A stretch of DNA of 64,000 nucleotides from an uncultured Acetatifactor sp. (GTDB taxonomy: Bacteria; Bacillota; Clostridia; Lachnospirales; Lachnospiraceae). The stretch is from positions 116,985-180,984 of the forward strand of contig CAKSAM010000001.1 in the NCBI GenBank assembly GCA_934436245.1, written 5' to 3'. A program made the translations under genes and the position numbers. Position 1 is the stretch's first letter. The number at the start of each line of letters is the position of its first letter. A model generated the notes under the pieces. That model was given only the letters and a program-made list of their open reading frames with translations, was not told the DNA's origin and made no database searches. Of the stretch, positions 35,541 to 44,993 are shown one piece after another.

Positions 35541-37907
35541 ATGAGAAAACAAAGAAAACGGCTCTATGCAGCACTGCTTTGCATTTGCATGGTACTTTCT
35601 CTGGTCTCCACACCGGTATCGGCAGCAGAAACCGGACAGCTGACGAATCCCCCGACATCCACAGAGGGTCCGGGTTCCCCGGAAAGCACATCGGGAAATG
35701 AAGCTGCAGCGATGCTGAACGGACTGTACACAACACTGCCGATTGCAAACGGTGAGGCAGAGGTGACGACAGCGTCGGAATTGACTGGGGCACTGGCAGA
35801 TAGCAGTATTTCCAGAATCACACTAAAGGGGGATATCGATATCGGCTCTACACTGACGGTCAACCGTACTGTGACACTGGATTTGAACGGTTGTGTACTG
35901 AAGATGACCGGCAGCGACAGCGTAATCAAGGTGGCGGCGGACGGCCATCTGACGATTCAGGACAGGAACACAACCACACAACACAACTTTAACCCGCACT
36001 GTAAATATTGGGTCTGGTACATTGACATGTGGGAACTGGACAAAGGCGGCTCGGAAATTGTCTCCGGTGGAGTTATTACAGGCGGTGGCGGTGATCAAAG
36101 TGACGGCGGCGGTGTCCTTGTTGCCGGCGGTACACTGACCATGACCGGTGGCAGCATCGTAGGATGTTCGGCAAAGAGTCGAGGCGGCGGTGTATACCTT
36201 GGCAAAGACTCTGACACCGGAAAGAGCGGCACATTCATCATGACAGGCGGAAGTATTATCGGCTGTGCGACCCAGCTAGGCGGCGGCGTGTATGTCGCCA
36301 CAGGGTGCACATTCGCCATGGCTACCGGCTCTAATATCCACAAATGCATCGCAAATAACGAGGGTGGCGGTGTAAAAAACCACGGCACCTTTCAAATGGA
36401 CGGTGGAACAATCAGTGCATGCACGACAGTAGCATTGGGGGGCGGCGGTGTTTGCAACAATGGAACCTTTATTATGTCAGACGGTATGATTAAAGGCTGC
36501 ACCAGCCCCGACGATCAGTATGCTTCAGGTGGCGGAGTGCGGAACAGTAATCAGTTCACCATAACAGGGGGCACGATCGGTGATCCTGTTAATCCGAATG
36601 ATGCAAGCTCTGTATACAATACTTCCAGTCAGGAGACTACTCTTACTATAAGCGGCAATGCAAAAATCAACACAGATATAACAAACGTTGGCATCCTGAA
36701 TGCTGACGGCGGCGAAATAGCCGGCACAATGATGAACGATGCCAATAGGTACGGCAGCGGCACGATCACCGGCAGTGAGGGTGCCGCCGTCAGCACTGAG
36801 TTCCGTGGCAAAGTGACCAACACCGGCACCATCCGGAAGGGCACATTCACGAATGAGGTCATAAATGAGAGCAGCGGTACCATTAACGGCGGCACATTTA
36901 CCGGCACAGTTGAGAACAGGGGCGGAACGATTTTAGGCGGCGATTTCAGCGGTACCACCCTGCCCGTTAAGCTCATGATTACCTTTGAACCGAACAACGG
37001 AGAGCCGGTCATCACACAGGAAGTGAATTGGAGCAAGGACGGAGCGATACTCACCGCCCCCGCTTCCACCAATGAGGGGCATAGTCTTGACGGCTGGTAT
37101 TATGATAACAACGGTACGGAAACAAAATGGAACTTCACGGATACAGTCAAATGCACTATGACCCTCAAGGCAAAATGGGAACTCTCCACCTATTCCGTAA
37201 CGCTGCAGACGGACGGCGGTACGATTGCCAGTGGAAAAGAAGTAACCGGCTACACTTATGGCACCGGGGCAGTTCTTCCTACCGCCGATGATATTACCCG
37301 CGAGGGATACCGCTTTGACGGCTGGTATGCGGACAGCAGTTTTTCCGGTTCGCCCGTTACAGAGATCACAGGTACCGATATAGGAGACAAAGCATTCTAC
37401 GCAAAGTGGATGCGGAACACGACTCCCATCATTCCCGGCAACAACACCAACAATATCGTAGAGCAGTATAAGACTGACGACAGCAGCCCAGGAGAACAGA
37501 CCGACCGTGAAGTTCCCTCTCCTGCCGTGAAAAACACCACCTCCTATATGACCCATACCGTACAGGCAGGTGACACTCTCTGGGCAATCGCCAGAAAATA
37601 CAACTGCTCCATAACCGAGATCGTGGCAGCCAACAGTGACCGGATCAAGAACCCGAACCGGATCCACGCAGGCTGGCAGCTTAAGATTCCCAAAAGCGGA
37701 GCGCCCGTCTCAGGCAGCACTCCCGATGCTGTCCTGCCTGAGAATAAGAAAAGTGGGATATACATCGTCAGACAGGGCGACACCCTTTGGAAAATTGCCA
37801 GAAAGTACAACTGCTCCGTGGCTGAAATCGTTTCCCTGAACCGGGAACTGCTCCGCAACCCTGCTCTGATTTATTCCAGCTGGGAACTGAAAGTACCACA
37901 GAATTAG
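35541..37907 (+). CDS. Beta-helix / InlB-repeat / LysM surface protein B
   Basis: A 788-residue paralogue of the preceding protein with the same order: signal peptide (1-29), beta-helix repeats (about 115-430, GGGVYLG, GGGVCNN and similar), two InlB-type repeats (about 460-630) and two LysM domains (about 671-717 and 740-787). The signal region and the last 160 residues are almost identical to protein A at the DNA level, whereas the beta-helix differs strongly in repeat number and sequence. This mosaic suggests tandem duplication followed by diversification of the exposed region with conversion of the ends. Confidence 0.9.
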   Translation: MRKQRKRLYAALLCICMVLSLVSTPVSAAETGQLTNPPTSTEGPGSPESTSGNEAAAMLNGLYTTLPIANGEAEVTTASELTGALADSSISRITLKGDIDIGSTLTVNRTVTLDLNGCVLKMTGSDSVIKVAADGHLTIQDRNTTTQHNFNPHCKYWVWYIDMWELDKGGSEIVSGGVITGGGGDQSDGGGVLVAGGTLTMTGGSIVGCSAKSRGGGVYLGKDSDTGKSGTFIMTGGSIIGCATQLGGGVYVATGCTFAMATGSNIHKCIANNEGGGVKNHGTFQMDGGTISACTTVALGGGGVCNNGTFIMSDGMIKGCTSPDDQYASGGGVRNSNQFTITGGTIGDPVNPNDASSVYNTSSQETTLTISGNAKINTDITNVGILNADGGEIAGTMMNDANRYGSGTITGSEGAAVSTEFRGKVTNTGTIRKGTFTNEVINESSGTINGGTFTGTVENRGGTILGGDFSGTTLPVKLMITFEPNNGEPVITQEVNWSKDGAILTAPASTNEGHSLDGWYYDNNGTETKWNFTDTVKCTMTLKAKWELSTYSVTLQTDGGTIASGKEVTGYTYGTGAVLPTADDITREGYRFDGWYADSSFSGSPVTEITGTDIGDKAFYAKWMRNTTPIIPGNNTNNIVEQYKTDDSSPGEQTDREVPSPAVKNTTSYMTHTVQAGDTLWAIARKYNCSITEIVAANSDRIKNPNRIHAGWQLKIPKSGAPVSGSTPDAVLPENKKSGIYIVRQGDTLWKIARKYNCSVAEIVSLNRELLRNPALIYSSWELKVPQN

Positions 37908-38042
37908 CCTCCCCTGAAAGAATCTACCGAGCCAGTCATACTTCATAATGTCGGAACAGATAATTTATCTAAGGGAAAAAGGCAAAAAAAGACGGCCAAC
38001 GGCCGATGATCTGAATTCCTTGAATTCTTTAGATTTCTCAAA

Positions 38043-38078
38043 TCCGCGCAATCGACGGACACATTTCGATTGCGCGGA
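38043..38078. other. Perfect GC-rich inverted repeat
   Basis: A 13-bp perfect stem (tccgcgcaatcga, 38043-38055, with 38066-38078) around a 10-nt loop lies between the surface-protein operon and the convergent DUF1858 gene. No T run follows on either strand, so it is not a standard intrinsic terminator, though position suggests a terminating or processing role. Confidence 0.5.
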
Positions 38079-38162
38079 AATCTGAGCTATGAAATTCCAT
38101 AAATACTTTGTTTCACCTGTGTGCCCCGGCCAGGCGATGTTTCCAAAACAGACATACAAAGC

Positions 38163-38354
38163 TTACAGCTCCTCGATCACTTTCATAAGCTCATCTACAT
38201 CAATGCCATGTACCATAGCTGCCTCTTCCAGGGTCTCTCCCTGTGAAGCAGGGCATCCCAGGCAATGCATTCCTGCATCGAGGAGTACGGGAGCTACTTC
38301 AGGATTGGCACGTAAGATCTCACCGATTGTCATGTCTTTTGTTACTCCGGTCAT
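38163..38354 (-). CDS. DUF1858 domain protein
   Basis: A 63-residue protein of the DUF1858 family, annotated in many anaerobes as a hydrid-cluster-associated redox disulfide domain. It contains [20 protein letters not shown] and the Cys pair in HCLGCPAS, then [13 protein letters not shown]. The ATG at 38354 has AAAGGAG upstream; the frame continues further but without support. It stands alone, converging with the surface-protein genes. Likely binds or senses via the CXXC; function not proven. Confidence 0.88.
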   Translation of the reverse strand: MTGVTKDMTIGEILRANPEVAPVLLDAGMHCLGCPASQGETLEEAAMVHGIDVDELMKVIEEL

Positions 38355-38655
38355 ATCGGTCTCCTTTCTGCCGTATAAGGCTTTTTTAGTATAATACTTT
38401 CCCCGGAATAAGGCAAGATTATTCTTGTACATCAGCATTTGCTCCTCCCTGGGGATCAGCTCTGCTGCGCACCTGCATTCATAAAAGCATTTGCTTCGCA
38501 AATGGCGCCGTTTTGCGGCTCATCTTTTATTTCATGTTGGTGCGCTTTGTCCATAAAAAGACAATCACCCCACTCCGTGCGCAAGCGCCCTCACCAGGGG
38601 ATTGTCTCTTCATGTCAGAGCTGATGTACAAAAGTGCGTACATTGCCTAAAAAGG
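38355..38655. other. Gap with an orphan hairpin of the shared-loop type
   Basis: About 300 bp with no gene. A long hairpin pairs 38559-38570 with 38597-38607 and carries the loop GTGCGCAAGCGCCC (38577-38590), which recurs at 59711-59724. On the minus strand it is followed by a T-rich stretch, as a terminator would be, yet no minus-strand gene ends here. A short hairpin around atttgcttcgcaaat lies near 38490. Confidence 0.5.
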
Positions 38656-38685
38656 TTGACACTTACCCTTGTCAGGTAGTACACT
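38656..38685 (+). promoter_or_regulatory. Promoter of pflB
   Basis: Perfect TTGACA (38656-38661), 18 bp, TACACT (38680-38685), with about 85 nt of leader before the ATG. Confidence 0.7.
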
Positions 38686-38776
38686 TTTATCGTAAAGAAA
38701 CAGCTTGGGATGCCAGCGCAACTGGCACTCTCAGTTGATAATATTAATTGTTTTTACCAGAAGGAGGTAAATTTTC

Positions 38777-41044
38777 ATGGCAGAAGCATGGAGAGGCTTT
38801 AAAAAAGACGGCCACTGGGATGTAGACGTCAATGTACGTAACTTCATCCAGACCAACTACACTCCGTATGATGGAGATGAGAGCTTCCTGGAAGGACCTA
38901 CAGAAGCTACTGATAAGCTTTGGGGCAGACTTCAGGAGTTACAGAAGGAAGAGCGTGAGCATGACGGCGTTCTGGAATGCGAAACAGAGATCGTATCCAG
39001 TCTGACCGCTTATGGCCCTGGCTATATTGATGAATCTATGAAGGATCTGGAGCAGATCGTTGGTCTGCAGACAGACAAGCCTTTAAAGAGAGCATTCATG
39101 CCTTATGGTGGTATCAAGATGGCTCAGCAGGCTGCAAGCACCTATGGCTACGAAGTAAATGAAAAGTATGACAAGATCTTCAATGAGTATCACAAGACTC
39201 ACAACCAGGCAGTATTTGATGCTTATACCGATGAGATGAAGGTTGCACGTCATACCCATATCGTTACCGGTCTTCCCGACACCTATGGTCGTGGACGTAT
39301 CGTAGGCGACTACAGAAGAGTTGCTCTGTACGGTATCGATTTCCTGATCGAGCAGAAGAAGAAGGATAAGCAGAACTGTGGTAACGGCGTTATGGATGAG
39401 GAGACCATCCGTCTGAGAGAAGAGATCGCTGATCAGATCAAGGCTCTGCAGGGAATGAAGGAAATGGCTAAGATCTACGGCTACGATATTTCCGGTCCCG
39501 CTACCACCGCTAAGGAAGCTATCCAGTGGTTATACTTCGGTTACCTGGCAGCTATCAAGACCCAGAACGGTGCAGCTATGTCCGTAGGACGTATCTCTAC
39601 TTTCCTGGATATCTATATTGAGAGAGACTTAAAGGAAGGCACCCTGACCGAGAAGGAAGCTCAGGAGCTGATCGACCATATGACCATGAAGTTCCGTATG
39701 GTTAAGTTCGCTCGTATTCCTTCTTACAACCAGCTGTTCTCCGGCGACCCTGTATGGGCTACTCTGGAAGTTGGTGGTATCGGCATGGACGGCCGTCATA
39801 TGGTTACCAAGAACGACTATCGTTTCCTGCATACTCTGGAGAACATGGGACCCAGCCCCGAGCCGAACCTGACCGTTCTGTACTCCAGCGCTCTGCCTGC
39901 TAACTTCAAGAAGTACGCAGCTAAGATTTCCGTAACCACATCTTCCATCCAGTATGAGAACGATGACGTTATGAAGCCTATCTGGGGCGATGACTACAGC
40001 ATCTGCTGCTGTGTATCCGCTACTCAGACCGGTAAGGAGATCCAGTTCTTCGGTGCTCGTGCTAACCTGGCTAAGTGCTTACTGTACGCTATCAACGGTG
40101 GTAAGGATGAGAAGCATCTGGACAAGAACGGCAAGCATATGCAGTGTGGTCCTGAAATCGCTCCTATCACTTCCGAGTACCTTGATTTCGACGAAGTTAT
40201 GCATAAATATGACATCATGCTTGACTGGTGTGCATCTCTGTATGTTAACATCCTGAACCTGATCCACTACATGCATGATAAGTACTACTACGAAGCAGCT
40301 GAGATGGCTCTGATCGATACCGATGTAAGAAGAACCTTCGCAACCGGTATTGCAGGTCTGTCCCACGTAGCTGACTCCCTGTCCGCTATCAAGTATGCTA
40401 AGGTTAAGGTTATCCGTGATGACCAGGGTTGTGCTGTAGACTTCAAGATCGAAGGCGACTTCCCTAAGTACGGTAACGACGATCCCAGAGCTGATGAATT
40501 CGCTGTATGGCTTCTGAAGACCTTCATGGAGAAGATCAAGAAGAACAAGACCTACAGAAATTCCGAGCCTACCACCTCTATCCTGACCATTACTTCTAAC
40601 GTTGTATATGGTAAGGCTACCGGTGCTCTGCCTGATGGTAGAGAAGCTTACAAGCCTTTCGCTCCCGGTGCATCACCTTCCTACGGTGCTGAGAAGAGCG
40701 GTCTGCTTGCATCCCTGAACTCTGTAGCTAAACTGCCTTATGAGTATGCTCTGGATGGTATCTCCAATACCCAGACCATGGCTCCTTCCGCTCTTGGTCA
40801 CGACCTTGACGAGCAGAAGAATACTCTGGCAGGCGTTCTCGACGGATACTTCGATCGTGGTGCTCATCACCTCAACGTTAACGTATTCGGTACCGAGAAG
40901 CTGTTAGATGCACAGGCTCATCCTGAGAAGCCTGAGTACGCTAACTTCACCATCCGTGTATCCGGTTATGCTGTTAAGTTCATCAGCCTGACCAAGGAGC
41001 AGCAGGATGATGTTATCGCAAGAACCTGCCATAAGAGTCTGTAA
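38777..41044 (+). CDS. pflB: Pyruvate formate-lyase
   Basis: A 755-residue glycyl-radical enzyme that converts pyruvate and CoA to acetyl-CoA and formate, central to mixed-acid fermentation. The catalytic cysteines lie in [12 protein letters not shown] (Cys410-412) and the radical glycine is Gly730 in RVSGYAVKF. The gene has the strong codon bias of a highly expressed protein and an AAGGAGG ribosome site. The activase gene follows after about 130 nt. Family members normally show a Cys pair; here three consecutive Cys occur. Confidence 0.97.
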   Translation: MAEAWRGFKKDGHWDVDVNVRNFIQTNYTPYDGDESFLEGPTEATDKLWGRLQELQKEEREHDGVLECETEIVSSLTAYGPGYIDESMKDLEQIVGLQTDKPLKRAFMPYGGIKMAQQAASTYGYEVNEKYDKIFNEYHKTHNQAVFDAYTDEMKVARHTHIVTGLPDTYGRGRIVGDYRRVALYGIDFLIEQKKKDKQNCGNGVMDEETIRLREEIADQIKALQGMKEMAKIYGYDISGPATTAKEAIQWLYFGYLAAIKTQNGAAMSVGRISTFLDIYIERDLKEGTLTEKEAQELIDHMTMKFRMVKFARIPSYNQLFSGDPVWATLEVGGIGMDGRHMVTKNDYRFLHTLENMGPSPEPNLTVLYSSALPANFKKYAAKISVTTSSIQYENDDVMKPIWGDDYSICCCVSATQTGKEIQFFGARANLAKCLLYAINGGKDEKHLDKNGKHMQCGPEIAPITSEYLDFDEVMHKYDIMLDWCASLYVNILNLIHYMHDKYYYEAAEMALIDTDVRRTFATGIAGLSHVADSLSAIKYAKVKVIRDDQGCAVDFKIEGDFPKYGNDDPRADEFAVWLLKTFMEKIKKNKTYRNSEPTTSILTITSNVVYGKATGALPDGREAYKPFAPGASPSYGAEKSGLLASLNSVAKLPYEYALDGISNTQTMAPSALGHDLDEQKNTLAGVLDGYFDRGAHHLNVNVFGTEKLLDAQAHPEKPEYANFTIRVSGYAVKFISLTKEQQDDVIARTCHKSL

Positions 41045-41173
41045 TTCTTACAGGTTTTGAGATAATAGGATGTATATGGGGCTGGGCAGTAATGTCCGGT
41101 CCCTTTTTGGGTACACTATTCGTAACACTCACCCCCTCAGCTGCCTGCACGGCAGAGAATGGAGATTATTACA

Positions 41174-41911
41174 ATGATCAAAGGCAGAATTCACTCATTA
41201 GAATCCTTCGGCGCAGTAGACGGACCTGGGATCCGCTATCTGATCTTCCTCAAGGGCTGCAATATGCGTTGCCAATATTGCCATAATGTAGATACCTGGA
41301 ATCCCGACACTGACAATCTGATGACAGCAGACGAGCTTCTGGATAAGGCAGAGCGTTTCCGCAGCTACTGGGGCAAAGAAGGAGGCATCACCGTCAGCGG
41401 CGGCGAAGCTTTATTACAGATCGATTTTCTCACCGATCTCTTCCGCAAAGCTCACGAGAGAGGCATCAATACCAATCTCGATACTTCCGGACAGCCTTTT
41501 ACCAGAGAAGAGCCTTTCTTCTCCAAATTCAATGAATTACTGAAATATACTGATCTCGTCATGTTAGACATCAAGCATATTGATGACGAAGAGCACAAAA
41601 AACTCACCGGTCACACCAACAAAAACATTCTGGACTGCGCAAGATACCTTTCCGAACAGGGTATCCCCATGTGGATCCGTCATGTGCTGGTACCCGGAAT
41701 CACTGACAATGACGAATACCTGAAAAAGACAAGAGAATTTATTGACACTCTGGATACCGTCATGAAAGTAGAAGTCCTTCCCTACCACACATTAGGGGAA
41801 TACAAATGGAAAGAGCTGGGAATTCCTTATAAACTGGAAGGCGTGGAGCCTCCCACCGAAGAGAGGATCCAAAATGCAAAGAAGATCCTGGAGTTCAATA
41901 AATATAAATAA
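41174..41911 (+). CDS. pflA: Pyruvate formate-lyase-activating enzyme
   Basis: A 245-residue radical-SAM protein that places the glycyl radical on PflB. The cluster motif CxxxCxxC is in KGCNMRCQYCHN, followed by TVSGGEALLQ (SAM site) and VMLDIKHID. The ATG at 41174 has GGAG at a suitable distance; a start at 41159 is less good. It is downstream of pflB in the same direction. Confidence 0.96.
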   Translation: MIKGRIHSLESFGAVDGPGIRYLIFLKGCNMRCQYCHNVDTWNPDTDNLMTADELLDKAERFRSYWGKEGGITVSGGEALLQIDFLTDLFRKAHERGINTNLDTSGQPFTREEPFFSKFNELLKYTDLVMLDIKHIDDEEHKKLTGHTNKNILDCARYLSEQGIPMWIRHVLVPGITDNDEYLKKTREFIDTLDTVMKVEVLPYHTLGEYKWKELGIPYKLEGVEPPTEERIQNAKKILEFNKYK

Positions 41912-42045
41912 ACTGTAACTATTGATAAAAAATACTAAATAAGGCTTGTATTCAAGGCCCATTTATATTACAATACAGATAGTTACATTGATAAATTTGT
42001 ATCAAACAAGATGCTTTGGTACACGCAAAATAGGAGGAAAAGATT

Positions 42046-42216
42046 ATGGCATTTGTTATTGGTGATGCTTGTGTAGCATGTGGAGCATGTGAAGCACAGT
42101 GCCCCGTTGGCGCTATCAGCATGGGCGACGGAAAATTTGAAATTGATGCGGATAAGTGCATCAGCTGCGGTTCCTGCGCAGGTCAGTGTCCCGTTGGCGC
42201 TATCGCTGAGGATTAA
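42046..42216 (+). CDS. 2[4Fe-4S] ferredoxin
   Basis: A 56-residue clostridial-type ferredoxin with two CxxCxxCxxxCP motifs: CVACGACEAQCP and CISCGSCAGQCP, each followed by VGAI. The protein shows clear internal duplication. It carries low-potential electrons between pyruvate or hydrogen metabolism enzymes. AGGAGG lies 8-9 nt before the ATG. It is monocistronic with its own terminator, close to pflBA. Confidence 0.95.
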   Translation: MAFVIGDACVACGACEAQCPVGAISMGDGKFEIDADKCISCGSCAGQCPVGAIAED

Positions 42217-42239
42217 TTTTTGCTTAGAATGCAACCCTG

Positions 42240-42278
42240 AAAAGGCATTTCAAAAAATGAAATGCCTTTTCTTTTTTT
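42240..42278. terminator. Terminator after ferredoxin
   Basis: A perfect 13-bp stem (42240-42252 with 42258-42270, aaaaggcatttca / tgaaatgcctttt) and T run. The arm includes the stop codon of the converging MerR gene, so it may act both ways. Confidence 0.92.
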
Positions 42279-42984
42279 CCGTCTTGCAGTCGTTGTTTCT
42301 TTTTTCACCCTTTATCTCTTTTATATCCTGTGCTTTTGAGACGTCTTTCTGCTGTTTCCACATTCCTCCTCTGGTCTTTTTCCGCAATAGCTCGTCCATT
42401 TTCTGATAATATTCCTCACTACGTTGCTCCAGTTTCCGATCCCGCTCCTCCTCACGTTCTTCTCTGCTTCTAAACTGATAATCCAGTTCTTTTACCATGC
42501 TCTCCTTTAATTCTCTACACAGATCCTGATTGTTCTCCCGCACAGCTTCGCGAATCAACTGTCGCAATAACCATTGCAGTCGTTTCGCTTTTTCCTCTCC
42601 GGTATCCTGTATTTCCTTACCTTTTAAAGTATTTATTCCTTCTACCACTGTTTTTTGAGGTGGATTATCCACAATTTCTATAGCCATACGCGGCTCTGTA
42701 ACAGGCTCAATTACCTTGCTATCACTATGATTACTGTTCTCCTCCGATGGTAAAACATCAAGTTTTCCGTCCCTCAATATCATTTTAATTGCTTTCAACT
42801 GTAGTCCCCTTTCTTTCATACTTTTAATCTCTTTAAACCGCTCCACATCCTCCCTTGTGTAATAACGATGCCCCAGTTCGTTTCTTTTGATAGGAAGATG
42901 TAATTCCTCTTCCCAATAGCGAAGCACATGGCTCTCTACTTTTACCTGTTTTGCTGCATCCGAAATCAATAGATACTCTCCCAT
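42250..42984 (-). CDS. MerR-family regulator
   Basis: A 244-residue DNA-binding protein. Residues 4-75 form a MerR winged helix (YLLISDAAKQVKVESHVLRYW and HRYYTREDVERF), then a linker and a long Glu/Arg/Lys coiled helix (about 130-200). There is no Cys or small-ligand pocket typical of metal or drug sensors, so it resembles the MerR-DUF3967 kind found on chromosomes and plasmids of Firmicutes. It is monocistronic. Target genes cannot be told. Confidence 0.82.
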   Translation of the reverse strand: MGEYLLISDAAKQVKVESHVLRYWEEELHLPIKRNELGHRYYTREDVERFKEIKSMKERGLQLKAIKMILRDGKLDVLPSEENSNHSDSKVIEPVTEPRMAIEIVDNPPQKTVVEGINTLKGKEIQDTGEEKAKRLQWLLRQLIREAVRENNQDLCRELKESMVKELDYQFRSREEREEERDRKLEQRSEEYYQKMDELLRKKTRGGMWKQQKDVSKAQDIKEIKGEKRNNDCKTEKKKRHFIF

Positions 42985-43051
42985 ACTCTCTCCTTTACAC
43001 TCTTATATTAGTTTCTCAATGATATGCCTTGACACGTCTTATCGTACCCAC

Positions 43052-43090
43052 AAAAAAAGAACAGGTATCGGGAATTTCCCTTACTTGTTC
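43052..43090 (-). terminator. Terminator of the gdpP-rplI-dnaB unit
   Basis: Stem gaacaggta / tacttgttc (43059-43067 with 43082-43090) with an inner ggaatttcc, and seven A on the plus strand (T run on the minus transcript). Confidence 0.8.
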
Positions 43091-43107
43091 TCTTTTGTAT
43101 GGTAATA

Positions 43108-44472
43108 TTAAAATTCTTTCTTTTGATCATTAGCCAGATTTGCAAACTTGGTATACTGTGGCAGCCATGCCAATTGTACTGTTCCGATGGGACCGTTTCT
43201 CTGCTTGGCTATAATGATCTCTGAAATCCCCTTGTCTGGAGAATCGTGATTATAATAATCATCTCGGTAAATGAACATTACTACATCGGCATCCTGCTCG
43301 ATAGCTCCGGACTCACGCAGGTCGGACAACATTGGACGATGATCCGGTCTCTGCTCTACCGCACGGCTCAACTGAGACAGCGCCAATACCGGCACAGACA
43401 GTTCTCTGGCTACCGCCTTAAGGGATCTTGAAATATCAGAGATTTCCTGCTGTCTGGAATCGCTGCTTCTTCCGCCGCTTCCCGACATCAACTGTAAGTA
43501 GTCAATGATGATCATGGACAGACCATTTTCCTGCTTCATTCTTCTGCACTTGGATCGGAGTTCTGTGATACTGATACCGGGGGTATCATCGATCATCAGT
43601 TTTGATTTACCGATGACACCGGCACTTTCAATCAGTCGTTCCCACTCCTGGTCATTCAGCTGACCAGTACGGAGTTTCTGAGCATCTACGCTGGATTCCA
43701 GGGAAAACATACGATTGATCAGCTGCTCCTTACTCATTTCCAGACTAAAAATGGCAACCGGCAGGTTCTGCTTAAAAGCTACGTGCTGTGCAATATTCAA
43801 TACGAATGCCGTCTTACCCATAGAAGGACGTGCTGCGATCAGCACCAGATCAGAAGGCTGCATTCCCGCAGTACGGTAATCAAGGTCTATAAAACCGGTG
43901 GCTATACCTGTAACTGTTCCATGCAGCTTGGATGCCTTTTCGATCTTGTCCATAGCATTCATGACTACCTTACGAATCGGTACAAATTCTTTTACGTTTT
44001 TCTTCTGTACCACTTCATTAATCTTGCTTTCCGTGCTTTCCAGGATCGTATCCAGGCTTTCCTTACCGCTGTAGCAGGTATTGGCAATTTCTTCATTCGT
44101 ACGGATCAGGCGTCTGAGCGTTGCCTTTTCCGCCACAATACCGGCATAGTATTTAATATTCGCAGAAGTGGGAACCGCCGCAATCAGATTGGTCAGAAAA
44201 TCCAACCCACTGACCTCCGGAGGCACATCCTCTTTTGCTCTCAGTCGATCCTGCAATGTTACAAAGTCAATCGGCTTTCCTTCATTATTCAGTTCCACAA
44301 TGGTGTCAAACACAATACCATATTGTCTGTTATAAAAATCATCGCCGGATATCTGCTCTGTCGCAGCTGCTATTGCCTCTGCATCAATAAACATAGATCC
44401 AATTACTGATTGCTCGGCCTCCAGACTGTGAGGCATTATTCTCTTAATTACATTTTCATCCATTGCCGGCAT
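43108..44472 (-). CDS. dnaB: Replicative DNA helicase
   Basis: A 454-residue DnaB-type hexameric helicase that unwinds DNA at the fork. An N-terminal DnaB domain (HSLEAEQSVIGSMF) precedes the RecA-like core: Walker A in ARPSMGKTAF, Walker B in MIIIDYLQLM, and RQQEISDISRSLKAVA, LSQLSRAVEQR and LSDLRESGAIEQDADVV blocks. Full length, no intein. It follows rplI by 8 nt in the conserved Firmicutes order gdpP-rplI-dnaB. Confidence 0.98.
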   Translation of the reverse strand: MPAMDENVIKRIMPHSLEAEQSVIGSMFIDAEAIAAATEQISGDDFYNRQYGIVFDTIVELNNEGKPIDFVTLQDRLRAKEDVPPEVSGLDFLTNLIAAVPTSANIKYYAGIVAEKATLRRLIRTNEEIANTCYSGKESLDTILESTESKINEVVQKKNVKEFVPIRKVVMNAMDKIEKASKLHGTVTGIATGFIDLDYRTAGMQPSDLVLIAARPSMGKTAFVLNIAQHVAFKQNLPVAIFSLEMSKEQLINRMFSLESSVDAQKLRTGQLNDQEWERLIESAGVIGKSKLMIDDTPGISITELRSKCRRMKQENGLSMIIIDYLQLMSGSGGRSSDSRQQEISDISRSLKAVARELSVPVLALSQLSRAVEQRPDHRPMLSDLRESGAIEQDADVVMFIYRDDYYNHDSPDKGISEIIIAKQRNGPIGTVQLAWLPQYTKFANLANDQKKEF

Positions 44473-44480
44473 GTGCTTGT

Positions 44481-44927
44481 CTATGCCTCCGTAACTTTAA
44501 CCGTCAGCTTTGCAGCTACCTGAGGATGTAATTTTACGGTTACTTCGTAAGATCCAAAATTTTTAAGTGCTTCCGGCAGCTGAATCTTCTTTTTGTCAAT
44601 TTCGATGTTGTGCTGTTCCTTGCAGGCTGCGGCGATTTCTTTGGAGGATACAGAACCGAAAGTCTTTCCACCTTCTCCGGCCTTGATCTTTACTACAACC
44701 TGCTTGGTCTCCAGCTCTGCAGCCAGTGCCTTGGCGGCAGCAAGATTTTCCTGAGCCACCTTTTCCTCATTCGCCTTATGGAGTTTCAAATCGTTCAGAT
44801 TCCTGGAGCTTGCCTCAACACCAATCTTTTTGGGCAAAATATAGTTTCTTGCATATCCTTCGCTAGCCTCAATGATGTCTCCCTTTTTGCCCAGCTTTTT
44901 TTCATCCTGAAGTAAAATAATTTTCAT
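44481..44927 (-). CDS. rplI: 50S ribosomal protein L9
   Basis: A 148-residue L9 with the N-domain MKIILLQDEKKLGKKGDI and ARNYILPKK, the long connecting helix and the C-domain with AGEGGKTFGSVSSKEI. It binds domain V of 23S rRNA near the L1 stalk. It lies between gdpP and dnaB. Confidence 0.98.
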   Translation of the reverse strand: MKIILLQDEKKLGKKGDIIEASEGYARNYILPKKIGVEASSRNLNDLKLHKANEEKVAQENLAAAKALAAELETKQVVVKIKAGEGGKTFGSVSSKEIAAACKEQHNIEIDKKKIQLPEALKNFGSYEVTVKLHPQVAAKLTVKVTEA

Positions 44928-44993
44928 ATCAAAAACCTGCCTTTCCTGAATCTTCTGTCTTCTTATCGGAATAAACTTTTCAAACGGAATTCC

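Noticed and set aside
34638..35552. 304-codon minus-strand frame
   Set aside because: Antisense shadow of the InlB/LysM part of surface protein A; a similar one exists over protein B.
33780..36600. Dense GGCGGTGG-type DNA repeats as CRISPR or minisatellite
   Set aside because: They are codons for GGGVYV-type beta-helix repeats in two long open frames and vary freely.
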